A DNA stretch of 64,000 bases from assembly GCA_944990035.1 (NCBI GenBank), contig CALYLX010000135.1:62001-126000 (forward strand). The letters are read 5' to 3'. The notes under the pieces are model-generated. The model made no database searches and was not told where the DNA came from. It worked only from the letters and a program-made list of their open reading frames with translations. The position numbers and the translations under genes are program-made. This document shows positions 1-11,300 of the stretch, in pieces. The stretch is from Clitopilus passeckerianus (lineage: Eukaryota; Basidiomycota; Agaricomycetes; Agaricales; Entolomataceae). Numbering within the stretch: position 1 is the stretch's first letter; the number at the start of each line of letters is the position of its first letter.

Positions 1-144
1 ATTGTCAGGCTGTTCGAGAGCTGTTAGCCAAGTCAGGTAACCAACATAACAGGTCTAAATTTCATCTATTGATGGTATCAAATGGTTTCCCACAATCTAA
101 GATTACAGATTATCTCCAAATTTTTGGCTAAGATCACTGCTGCA

Positions 145-779
145 ATGGCTACAAACCTCACTGAAGATGAGAAGGACGACGTTCTGCTAGCTTGCAGATA
201 CGGTGACTTGGACGACGTCAAACAGTTCGTTGACAAGTTTGGCTCTCAACCTCTGGCAGACATCCATGATGATAATGACAACACTGTCCTCCACATGGCA
301 TGCGGCAATGGACACCTGGGTACGTCGTTCCTGCTTGTTCAGACCGTTTGACAAGAGCCAATTTTTGATCAGATATCTTGGAGTATCTTCTCCCTCTGAT
401 ACCAGCATCACTACTTGCTGCGCAAAATAACGCGAAATCAACGGCCCTCCACTGGGCAGCGGTCAACGGACATCTACCAGTAGTTCAGAAACTCGTCGAG
501 TACAAAGAGGGTCCCGGTGTTGATCTCATCGACATAAAAAATGCAGCAGGCCGTTCGCCCCTTGCTGAAGCAGAGTTCGCCGGTTGGGACGAGGGCGCGA
601 CTTGGCTTGTCAAAATGATGAACATAGACACAGGCGATACGGCGAAAGAAAGTACCGCCGATGCTGTAAACGATGAGGAAGAATCGGACACCCTGGACCC
701 CTCTCGCGCTATCACCATCGAAATCGAGGACGCTGATGGAAAAGTGGCCAAGATGACTCCCCACGATGAGTCAAAATGA
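145..779 (+). CDS. Ankyrin-repeat protein, Yar1-like
   Basis: Two exons, 145-319 and 373-779, joined across a 53-base GT-AG intron, give 193 residues. An acidic N-terminus (start MATNLTEDEKDD) leads into ankyrin-type helices: 'DNTVLHMACGNGHLG' in exon 1, then 'STALHWAAVNGHLPVVQKLVE' and 'GRSPLAEAEFAGWDEGATWLV' in exon 2. The tail is acidic and Ser/Asp/Glu-rich. Size, the two to three repeats and the acidic tail match fungal Yar1, a small ankyrin chaperone that binds ribosomal protein Rps3 during 40S assembly. I chose the ATG at 145 over the upstream in-frame ATG at 82 because the protein then starts like its relatives. The ankyrin fold is secure. The Yar1 assignment is inference from size and repeat layout. 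Confidence 0.75.
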
Positions 780-1409
780 GATACTCCCGTGGTTCTGGAC
801 AATATAGAAAATGATCAAAAAATGTAGGCGAAAATTCGCCTAATCTTCATGCTTAACACTCACACACCATCACAGGTTTTAGCTCAATGTGAAGCCGATG
901 CCCCAGAGAGCTTCTTCACACCCCACCATCACAATGGTCTCCTCCATAACCGATGCGTCCCTGCTGCCCTGACCTGGCCTGGTTGCCTCAATATTGAAGG
1001 AAACGATCTGATGAGGCGCGCTGGAAGCGCGTCTCCGGGGCGTAAGATCTCTTGGTTAAGCTGCCTCAGGATGATGACGCCATGAATCGAGCTTCAGTAA
1101 CGAGAGAATCTTCGGTTCGGTGTCTAACGGTTTCGGATCTAGGCAATGGGACGAGTTCCAGAGTGTTGGCGAGGCGAGGCGGTACAGGGTTACTTTACGG
1201 TAGCGTAATGCCCGGACGTTTACATAGACTAGACTTTGCATGATAGTTCGACTTACCCGAGAATCTATTCAATTCATCGAAGTATTTTGAGCGCCCATTG
1301 AACCTGGTCAGGGCTACTGCATGGCCGACATGAGCGATTACCGTTAATCACCATCGAAGCTGAGGTGACTGTGTTAGACATGAAGTTTCAGCACCGAAGA
1401 CTTAGAGAA
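780..1409. other. Intergenic stretch, no gene seen
   Basis: About 630 bases between the ankyrin gene and the tRNA. Only short chance ORFs occur, with no splice-compatible coding stretch and no repeat that I can recognise. It presumably holds the 3' UTR of the ankyrin gene. Confidence 0.6.
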
Positions 1410-1493
1410 GGGCACATGGTGTAGTTGGTTATCACATCCGCTTAGCATTAGATAGCTTGCGGGGGGTGCCCGGTTCAATTCCGGGTGTGTCCA
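1410..1493 (+). tRNA. tRNA-Ala (anticodon AGC) with an intron of about 10 bases
   Basis: The 5' acceptor arm GGGCACA (1410-1416) pairs with TGTGTCC (1486-1492, one G-T), followed by discriminator A at 1493. The D arm has AGTTGG in its loop. The anticodon stem TCCGC pairs with GCGGG around a loop TTAGCA, giving anticodon AGC at 1444-1446. An insert of about 10 bases follows anticodon position 37, the canonical tRNA intron site. The T arm is CCCGG-TTCAATT-CCGGG. The B box GGTTCAATTCC is intact, so the gene looks functional. Ala identity rests on the anticodon; I looked for no other identity element. Confidence 0.9.
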
Positions 1494-1661
1494 AACCTTT
1501 TTACTGTCGGACCGAGTTCAACATGAGGAATGTTTGCGCCTATTTGTCATGTTTTCATTGGACGAAAACTTGGTTGTCATCGTCGACTAGGCACCTGGAG
1601 GTGGCTGTATACACATTGCACGGCGTGCATTCTCTTATAATTGGCCCATGCTGCAGTAACA

Positions 1662-4040
1662 ATGTCGACTCTCACTTCGTCTTATTCTAATTCGATCCAA
1701 CACTCGCCGTCGGCAGCGAACAGCGCGATAGCTGCGCACAATAACCAGGCGTCAGGATCTGCAGGAAGCAATACCCCAATCGACGATGCGTCAAAGAAAA
1801 AGAAAGTGACAAAGAGGAGGAAGGTTAATCATGCATGTCTGTATTGCCGACGGAGCCATATGACTTGTGATGAAGGACGGCCTTGCCAGAGGTGGTAAGT
1901 TCTCGATTAAATCAACTTTACGGTCTAGACTTCGCCCGCTAATACAAATACGAAAATTGCCTTTAGTATTAAACGAGAGATTGGCCATCTATGTCATGAT
2001 GAACCAAGACCAAAGGCGCCTGAGAAGCAGCCTATGTCGTCTGGTTTGGACATGACTCGTACTTTTGCCCCTGGTGCGTGCTATCACAATGAAATCGAGG
2101 CGAGGCGCTTGACGAAATGAACTCTTGTTCACAGTCACCGTGTATCAACCACCGACTGCCCAATCACAGACGACATCAACATGGCCATTGGCAGTACCAA
2201 CTGGCCAATTCTTATACCAGCCCGAGACGTTGGGCAATGAATTCTCCGTTCTGAGGTGCGCATTACATATCACCTTTTGGTCGACCATCTCAATGATTAT
2301 GTTTCATTTCAGCGACTTCCTCGAGACATTAGACGACGGTTCATTCTTTACATCTCCTCAGAATAACCTGTCCACCTTTATGTCCTCATATACCAATGGC
2401 GCCAGCACTACTGCAACAACCACGAATGGCCTTACCCAGCCCAATTTCTCCAACAACACAATCACAACCACCACTAATACCTCTGCCCCTACTTCCTCTA
2501 CTTCAGCACCACCCATTCCTACCGAACCCACTGCCAGCACATCAACCGACGCCGCTGCCCAGCCTGCTACCGATACCACGACTACGCCTGCAGCAAACGG
2601 CACTGGGCATGCAGATGATGAAGCTCCTCCCCCAGAAAGCGTGCTGCCTTCCGCAACAAAAACTGAGAAGTTTCTCCTAATCGCTGCTGATCAAGAGCCT
2701 GGGACCAGGGACGAGAGGTTGAATAGAGTTATCAGGAGTAAATATGAGGCTGGCCTATTGAAACCTTACAACTACGTAAAAGGGTATGCTAGGCTGAGCC
2801 GATGGATGGACCGCAAGTACGTCCTTGCACTGTTCTTTCGTCGATATCTGGCTAATCTAATCTTTGTCAAACTTCGAGTGTATCACAAGAATCGAAACAA
2901 CAGATTCTTCAACCGCTGTCGGTTCTAAGACCAAAGTTCAGAGCGGTGGCTCAATCGCTACGAGACATAGTGCGCTTTATTTCTCTCCCTTTTCATATCC
3001 ATTATTTACGTTATCTCCAGGACTTGGTATTCATAGAGGAGGCCTTCGAGCGGCTTCTACTAGACTACGACCGCGTCTTCTCCGCCATGGGAGTCCCGGC
3101 ATGCCTGTGGCGGAGAACAGGAGAGATATACAAAGCAAACAGGGAGTTCACGGAGTTGATTGGAGTCGATGGGTATTTGATGCGAGATGTGAGTTATTTT
3201 CAGCTTCTCTATTCATTTCTTACTGCGTTTCTATCCTCCACCCGGGACGCGTTATGTCTTCTCTCCTCTGCTCGAGCACCCCTCGCCGTTTCATCCCGTT
3301 TGTCATGACCCATTCAATTCTCTGCACCCCGACATGACGACGTCGCCGGCTTCTCGCCGATCAAGATGCCCACACGCTCTTGACCTTCCTTTCGCCATAA
3401 GCGCATGATATAGACTCACGGTCTTATCTGCGCCATTCATTTCGTGACTACCTTTTTCGCTTCCACCTGGGCTAGTTTCCATACGCGTTCGTTTTTTCTA
3501 TTGCTCATCTTTTCAACATCCTCTCCACGGTGTTGTTTTCATTATGATGTGATCGGAAGCTGACTCCCCTCTGCCCTTCCCCTTTCCACTCCCTTTCTAC
3601 AGGGCCGGTTATGCATATACGAGCTCATGGCCGAGGAATCCGCTGTCAACTACTGGGAGAAATATGGCCACGTTGCCTTCGACTCGTCACAGAAAGCCGT
3701 GCTGACCTCGTGCGTGCTACGGTATAAACCTTCCATCAATCCGCCGAGAAACACACACGCGTCGTCGAATTCAGTATCGGGCAGTGCCAGCAATGCAGGA
3801 ACTGCAGGTGAGAGCACTGATAATCCCTCTGCTCCCGCGGACGAAGGGACTGAGTCTACATCCCCATCGACAGCTGCGGGAGCAGGGAACTCGACAGCGA
3901 ATGGGGCCGATGGTGATGATGAAGAACCCGAGCCGACACATACGGAGGAAGGCTTCGTGAATTGCTGCTTCTCATTCACGATAAGAAGGGATAAATGGGG
4001 AATACCAACTATGATTGTTGGAAACTTTATAAAGTGCTGA
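1662..4040 (+). CDS. ERT1: Transcription activator of gluconeogenesis, ERT1/AcuK type (Zn2Cys6 plus PAS)
   Basis: Seven exons (1662-1894, 1967-2073, 2135-2255, 2313-2816, 2879-2969, 3021-3188, 3603-4040) give 553 residues, with every junction in phase. A basic stretch precedes a zinc binuclear cluster with Cys at about 59, 62, 69, 75, 78 and 87, spacing CX2CX6CX5CX2CX8C. Intron 1 splits the codon of the fifth Cys. The conserved block around 'QPETLGNEFSVLSDFLE' follows, then a Thr/Ser/Pro-rich linker. A PAS-like domain starting near residue 353 runs to the end, closing in 'RRDKWGIPTMIVGNFIKC'. This order is that of ERT1/AcuK/Rds2, nuclear regulators of gluconeogenic genes on non-fermentable carbon. 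The last intron, 414 bases, is far longer than the others. The upstream TTG in the same frame is not a likely start. Confidence 0.9.
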
Positions 4041-4285
4041 CGGAGCAATTGAAGGTCAGTTACCGAGTGAACAGAGGACGATTAGCGGTGGTGTCTTTGG
4101 ATATAATTGAACTTGCTTTGTGCACAAGAGTTGTGGTGTAAATGTAAAGAGGTGTTGTTTCATGTTAATGTATTTTTATTTTATAGGGCCGTTATAGCTT
4201 TCGAAGTTGTTATTGTTTCAAACAATGTTTTAGAGTCGCCCAGGGCCTTCACCGATACTTTGACGACAGGCATGCATCCGCCGCC

Positions 4286-5985
4286 ATGGATGGACTAGGA
4301 TACACCTTTACAGCAAAAATATTCCCACGAATTATTCGATCCGAGGGCGGCGCAGCGCACATACAGCCTCAATTCGACCTTCCTAACGAAGCCTTTGGTT
4401 CCAGGACAATGGCCCAATGCCCGCTCATCGAATTGCCGTCTGACTTGCTCATGCTCGTTCTGAGCTTCTTCCATCCATTAGACTGTTTACGAATCCGTGC
4501 AGTAGGTCTAATTACTTAGTCTTGGACGTCTGAACCATAACGCATCATGATGATCCAGACTTGCAAAGTAATCTACAGAGCCTCCAAGGACCGACATCTA
4601 TGGCTTCAAACCCTCCTATCCGTCTGCGAGGCCCATGGTGTTATTCAAGGGACGTTTAACGTGGATACCACGTCCCAGAAAGAGATAGAAATTGCAGCTC
4701 TGAAGCCATATAGATTGACGAACACTCTATGGAGGCACACCTCAGATTACGTCTTTCCTAGTTACAAGCGTCGTAACGTGAAGATACCCTGCTGCGAAGA
4801 ACCCCCGAACGATACACTTGAAAAGGCGATAACCTATTGTGAGGTCGTACGCGGTGGCCGGTTTCTGGTCGTCATCATTGCCCAGTGCTTTCTTGAACTC
4901 TGGGATTTAGAAGGCAATGCTTCATCGTCAGGATCACCTCAGGAGATCAAGCTTGCGGGGCTAAAGCTGCCAGGCTACGTCCCTTTGCACCGCCTCATCT
5001 CGTCCAGGATGACATCGTCTGGAGTCAGGAAACTTCGAATCTTCCTGCCTATCATACTGGACCAGGAGGATGGGCTTGGGCATTACCATGTCTATCAGGT
5101 TGATCCATCTTCTCCTACGTCTCCGATTACTTTCCTTGGGAAGGCCAATACCGATCGTGCATGGCATCATTTTTCCGACAGCTTGTGCGTCACCGTGAGT
5201 GGACGAGAGACCACTTTGTGGAGTTGGAATTTGGAAAACAACCAGACACGCACCTTCGAAATCGATAGAACTGCCTGTCCAAGGAACTTACTTACGGAGG
5301 TGAGTATGGATAGCGTATCATTAACACTCGGTTCTAATGCTTGAAGCAGAATCACGCTCTCCTCGTGGGCGATTACTTCTTCTTCATAAATGACCTTGAG
5401 CCCCTCACAAGGAAGATATACATGTGGCGAATCTCGACCTTGGATCCCAGCGTTGTCAATGTCCCTCAGGAGATTGCAACTCTGCCTGAGTTTGCTCCTT
5501 TCCTAGAAGGCAATGGGTCAAGGATAGCCATTCAGTTAGATGTTGACTGTAGCCGGCAGGCACTGCTTGCTGTACACGTGCTACAGCTGGCCCCTCTTCT
5601 GAGGCAAGGCAGGCAGGAGATGTTCCTGTTGCAGCCTGAGTATTATCCCAACAATAAAGGAATATCCTCGTTCAAGATACGCCACATAGATCAAGGGTGC
5701 ATCGCCCCTATGCTCGGAGTTAGCAGCTCTCGACAACTCGCTGGCGATTATTACCTACGTGCGTCTTCGGTCGGCATGCCCCAGGGTGTCAGATTTGTTC
5801 TGGCGTTGCTTCGAATACCAAGTCGTGACGAGGTGCGAGGGTCTGGACTCAGGAGAGTTACCACATGTTTGAGCAGTAATGGGCGGCCCATATTTCAATT
5901 TGGGCATTGCCCTTTCTCCGGGCGTTTGATCGACTGGACAACTGGCTCAGACAATGTTGATATTGTAGATCTTGTACCTTACTGA
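4286..5985 (+). CDS. F-box protein
   Basis: Three exons, 4286-4501, 4559-5299 and 5350-5985, all joined in phase 0, give 530 residues. The F-box lies near residues 44-85: 'PLIELPSDLLMLVLSFFHPLDCLRIRA', continuing after intron 1 as 'TCKVIYRASKDRHLWLQTL'. The remainder is a folded, low-repeat region typical of Agaricomycete F-box proteins, in which F-box genes are a large family. Such proteins usually bind Skp1 in SCF ubiquitin ligases; the substrate cannot be inferred. The ATG at 4286 sits in a near-perfect initiation context, GCCGCCATGG, which is why I prefer it to the ATG at 4409 directly before the F-box. Confidence 0.8.
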
Positions 5986-8351
5986 ATGATGGCCATTTCA
6001 CTCCTTAGCCTTTGGTTCCACCTTTGGCGTTACGAACAATTTGAATATAGTCCTCTCTTTCCCAACTGATGCAACCGACTATCAATGCTAGAGTGTTCCT
6101 CGTAGCTTTTGGAGGGCCTTTAGGGTGTTCTGTACTTCCATATAAAACCTGAAAGTCGAATTTGGTACCCGCCGGAACAGGTTGGCTTGGTACAGTCTCA
6201 AGAATGGAGAAACTCCGGAGGAAAATTCCCTCTCTTTCCTTACTTCGACCTAGACGTGTACCTATCGATTTTCTCTGGTGCCGAGCCTCGATATAAACCC
6301 GAAACTCGGATCGGAGCTGTCATGAGAACGATTGAATTGAGATTCCGTTCAGGATTTAGGCTTTAATTAGGTTGCAGGCTCGAATGAAGAGACGAATGTC
6401 GATCATATGTCCGTTCATGGGGCCTGCCAGGCGGCCGGGGATATGCTCGAAACTCTATGCACTGCGTGCAATCGCTTTGAAAATTGGCCTGGTTCTTCCG
6501 ACTGGGTTTTACGAAGACATTGGTGATGCATAGCTATCAAATCCTCAGCACGAACGACGTCACAAATTAAAGAGGTCATGCTCCACGGATTCAATTCAAA
6601 ATTTAACTCTCGCTTAGCCTCGGATCTGTAAGTCACAGCGGAAAAACTGAGGGTAAATTCTAGGAGATTGCAAAGCTTTTCTCGCCCTTGATATTTTCTG
6701 TAAAACAGGGCAAAGAGAGGAAGTTAAGTGGGTTTAGTTTCCCACGTCCCAGTAAGGTGGCATGTGTGGGCGGGCCACCCCATATTTTTGTTCGAATGCC
6801 ACGAGCGCCACTTACATACCTGAAGACTAATGTATTTTCTCTGAAAGACTGAGTGTGGCTCGTAGTTGCATGTGAAGGGTCAAAAGGGCGGCACGGCCGG
6901 GCCGCGGAATCCGGTGAATGCATTGCTCCTCAATTCAAAAGTATCGGACGGCTGTGGAGGGTGAAGGGTAGTGAGTGGGTCTGAGTGGGTCTGGGGGTCA
7001 GTCGACAATACAGAGCCTGATGAGGGTGGTTTCTGCGGAGGCTATAGGAACCTCCCATGAAAGTTCCCCTTGAAAATCCCCGTTGGCGGAATCGATCTCG
7101 ATAAATTCGTGATTGGATGCACGCATTCCGAGTCACGACGACACGGAAAGCTTTGGAAGAGCTAGGAATACGTGCTCCGGGTCAACAGACCTCGAAGGTA
7201 TGTGGTTTGCTTTTTGGGTCGCCGTCCCGATATTCCAGGAATGAACGTCTCTCTGGGCGGCCATTGATCGAATCGATAACGGCAAGCTTGTCGATGTGCG
7301 TAGATGTGCTGATGGGGATGGGACATCGCCTCCGCGATTAAAGGTTGACATGAGCGTGTGCTCATGCTCCTCGTCACTTGAATGGATCCATACGCATATC
7401 CTTAAATTACAACTCGCTTGAGTTGCATATGACGGTACTGCGCAAGTGGTCATTGACGGCCTTCTAACGCGGGTTACATGCAGATAGCGGGCGTCTCTCA
7501 TATCTTTCCATGCAGTTTGCAAGCCGTTCTGTCAACTTCTATCCGGCTTGGAATGAATGAAGTGAAGCTGGGCAATGTGATTATCGGCAAGAATTGATGC
7601 TCCTTCCAAGAGTGTAAGCCAAGATAACTAAACACAGCACATAGATCAAGTTGGAGTGGGAGGCGGGATGCTTTTCTGGGCTCAAGTCGTCGCTTTGATG
7701 GTCACGAAATGTGTAAGCTATAGCCAACGAATAGGATATCATATGGGTTCTATTGGACAGGTCGAGATGTGGGATGATGGTAGTGGCACTGGGACGGAAA
7801 CAGAGTTAGGACCCGCTCCGTGGTGGTGCCGTGATTCTGACAGGAAAAACTCAGAAAGGGGAAACTGGGCTATTCGGAGAAAAGCTGGGTAAATATCTTT
7901 ATGAATTCAGGAGGTGGTTTAATGGCTTTCATTAAGAGTTTATGAATGAAAGAGGTGAGGTTCGTAGAAAAACATGAAGTTTAGGAGCGATGTCGTGTGG
8001 CAGAAAAGAGACTGCATGGAAGCATGGGCTAGAAAGAAGGAGGACCTCATGGAACGATGAGTGCGGGGTGCGGGGGAGAGTTAAGGAACGAGTACATGTG
8101 ACCATAAACGCATATTGACCGTAATCATATTGCCGACAGGCTGAAAGTGGTAGAGGAGGGATGATATCTCTTGACCCATAACCATCTGCACGACGACGAC
8201 CGCAACGACGACGGAAGAAGAGAAGGCGCTCTTGAGAGGCAAATCCATTACCTAAAACCTCAATTCCTCTGGGTCGGCCTTGTACTTCTTCGGCCGTTCT
8301 TTCAGCCAACCTGTGCCCTTGTTTTCCTCAAGTCTCTTCACCTAGTTCACA
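5986..8351. other. Intergenic region, 2.4 kb, no gene seen
   Basis: I see no splice-compatible coding series on either strand. The ORFs present (for example on the minus strand at 6660-6923 and 7133-7522) are short, show no known domain and cannot be chained. There are no clear terminal inverted repeats or direct repeats. The right end should contain the promoter of the Rho exchange factor gene. Confidence 0.5.
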
Positions 8352-11300
8352 ATGGCCGGGGAATCCTCCGATGTGACTTTCGCAGAGAATCCGAAAGAAG
8401 AAGAAGGAGAGGCAAACTCAAACCCAAAGCCTCATTCCAACCTCGTGCCTGCTTTATCCATCCAAGCTAATACGACAATCGTTGCACCCACACCGCTTAG
8501 CCCCCTTACTACTACCTTTTCGACCTCAAGTGCCACTGCAATTGCACCCGCGACACCTGCTAGTCCAACGAGCACCACTAGCCCAACTACACCGTTCAGT
8601 CCGGTCAGTGCGACGAGTGCAATTAGTGCCAATAGCGCACAAAGCCCGATTAGCCCGACCAGTCCGCCGCCTCCACTGAAACCCGTCCGTTCGCCACTAC
8701 GACCCATGGCAAGATCTATTTCAAACGGGTCCACGTCAGTCCTCAACATGAGTCCAAAACCGTTTCCGCCGAGCCACGCTGCAACACCTGCGCCTAACCC
8801 GATTGGCGCCAGAGGATCATCGTCATCGAGGACCTTTTCAACCGCATCCACACCTGCTTTGCCCCATAGTATATCCACACCGAACGTGTCATCACCATCC
8901 AATAGACCAAATAGGCCGCGTAGACCAGCCACCCCTCCACCAATCGATGTATCCCGCATTGAAGACTTCTCGGTCGTAACTTCACTTATCGACGACCTCG
9001 AAGCTTCGGTCAACCCTCTAAACCAACACATACAACCGTCGCTTGTTCGACGGAATACAGATGGAAGCTATCTTCTTAGCTCAAACGTCGATGTTGCTGG
9101 TGGAGAAGAAGTAGGAGATAAAAGGAAACAAAGACGATTAGGCCAGCACCTCGATGCCAGCCAGTTCATCAACCACCGAGGAGGCATGGATGACCTCGCG
9201 GAGAGCCCGATAAGCATACAATTCGATCAGGATGTGGATTACCCTGAAATCGAAGATGAGGACGACTTCACAGACGAAATTGAACAACACCATAGGTCAA
9301 TTGAAGCTGCTTTGAGGCCGACCTTCTCGAGGAATCAATCTAGTGTGTCGAGTTCTTCCAACGTCTCGAATATTAGTCACGGCTCCGACAAAAGCCTGGA
9401 TCTGAAGAATCGGGACGGACCTCTACCTCCTACCTCTTCGACAACGACTCTTGCAACAGTAGCTACAGTGGCTACTGCCGGTACCGTTACTACGGTCACC
9501 AGGCCTAAAAGAATATCAGTAACCTCCACTGCGCCTTCAACGACACCTTCAACGCAGACGAATGGATCTGGTTCTTCGGCTGCGCCTACCACAGCATCAA
9601 CATCGACGATGACGAAAAGGCAACATGCCCTGCATGAGTTGCTCTCTTCGGAGAGGGCGTATGCCAGTGATCTGGCTCTTGTTAGAGAAGTCCATATACC
9701 ATTGGCTTTAGGTGAGTCCTTTGTGTCCCTATATGCGCGAATTTTCTGATCATTTATGGATATACGCAGGCCAAGCGATATCCCTAGCTCATTCTATACC
9801 ACCCTCGAGTTCGGGTGCCAGTACGAGTACTAGCAGTGGGATACCCCCTACACCTCCGTTGTTGCCATCCTCTGTCAGTTCCGGCTCTAGCTCCGGTAGC
9901 AGCTCCTCAGGGAACTCGACAAGGACTGTATCCGTAGTGTCGAGTAGTTCTGGAAGTGAGAGTTTGCTGAGCATCGGGAGTGCGGGTGAGTATATGCGCC
10001 TTTCATTTTCTCGTTGATGAGCAACCAGCTAATCGATGCATAGTGTCAAACCCGCACACTCAAGCTCAACAACTTCCGATGACCCCGGATGATGTCCGGA
10101 TAATCTTCTCCAACATCGAGGAGGTAGCAGTATTCTCCGACCAATTCTGCGACCTTCTTGAACAAGCCCTTGGCTCAGCCATTACATTCCCGTCCAACGA
10201 AGATCATCAAGATGAAACTAGAGAAGATTGTGTCGGACGGCTATTCCTGGAGGTCATTCCAGAGATGGAGAAATTCTACAAATTCTACATACATAAACAC
10301 CCAACCGCTCTGGGACATCTGCATGCCCTGACTTCTGGGTCACCAACCAATGCTACCTCACCCAACCCTTCCTCAGCGTCGACCCTCCTCACCTCCCTTA
10401 ACTCTTCACCATCGGGTTCATCCCCTTCTACAGGGACCGGACCCTCCCCCGCGCTCATGACTTACCTTCAAACCACCTCCGCCATTGCCTCCCAGCACTC
10501 CCATGCATGGGACCTTCCTTCACTACTCATCAAGCCTGTCCAACGATTCCTTAAATACCCGCTCTTGTTGCAAGCCGTCCTGGACGAGACTGAGGATGGC
10601 CACAGCGACAAGGACCGGCTGAAGCTCGCAAAGATGAAGATGGAGGAGTGTGCCCGAGGCGTAAATGAGTCGAGGAGACGAGCTGAGGTGGTGAGGGAGG
10701 TGTTGATGGGGAAGGGAAGCGCGGTTGGTGGTGTGAAAGGCGTCGCACTTAGTGCTGGCGTGAACCTGGGGAAGATGAAGACGCTGAAAGTGGGTGCAGG
10801 GAAGAGAACGTCTGCTGGGGCGGGCAAGGAGAAAGATGGGAGCGGAGCTGGTGGATTGGCGACGCCGATGCTTCTGCCCAGTTCTTCAACAATGGGTAGC
10901 GCAGTTGTCAATGATTCAGATGCGGTGGGGAATGCGGAAGCGAAGAAGGTGGAGGCGCTGAAGGGGGAATTGAAGCGGGTGGAGGCGTTTGCCCAAACAT
11001 TCGCGAAGAATGTAGTGGATTGGGCGAAGATGATGGGGAACATGATCAGGGCGTTGAGAGTCTGGAGTGTTGCATTTGGGAAGGTGATTGGGTTGACAAT
11101 CGCTCCTTTCAACGCCACGGGAACGCAGGTATCCGGAGGATCTGGATCAGGCTCAGCGTCTTCTATATTCAACGACGGTGACAGCTCGATGAACGGCAGT
11201 CAGGGCGAAGGGCAGAGCTCCGAAGCCTTTGATGCCTTCTTGGCTGTCATCGAAGGTCAACTGAACCCGCTCGCTGCACGGCTCGAGACACAGGTGAACG

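Noticed and set aside
8432..9031. Long minus-strand ORF (199 codons) opposite the Rho exchange factor
   Set aside because: It is the antisense shadow of the Thr/Pro/Ser-rich first exon; the repetitive Gly/Val/Leu composition is what that exon gives in reverse.
10468..11172. Minus-strand ORF of 234 codons inside the DH/BAR coding exon
   Set aside because: The plus-strand frame here encodes the conserved DH and BAR regions; the reverse translation has no domain.
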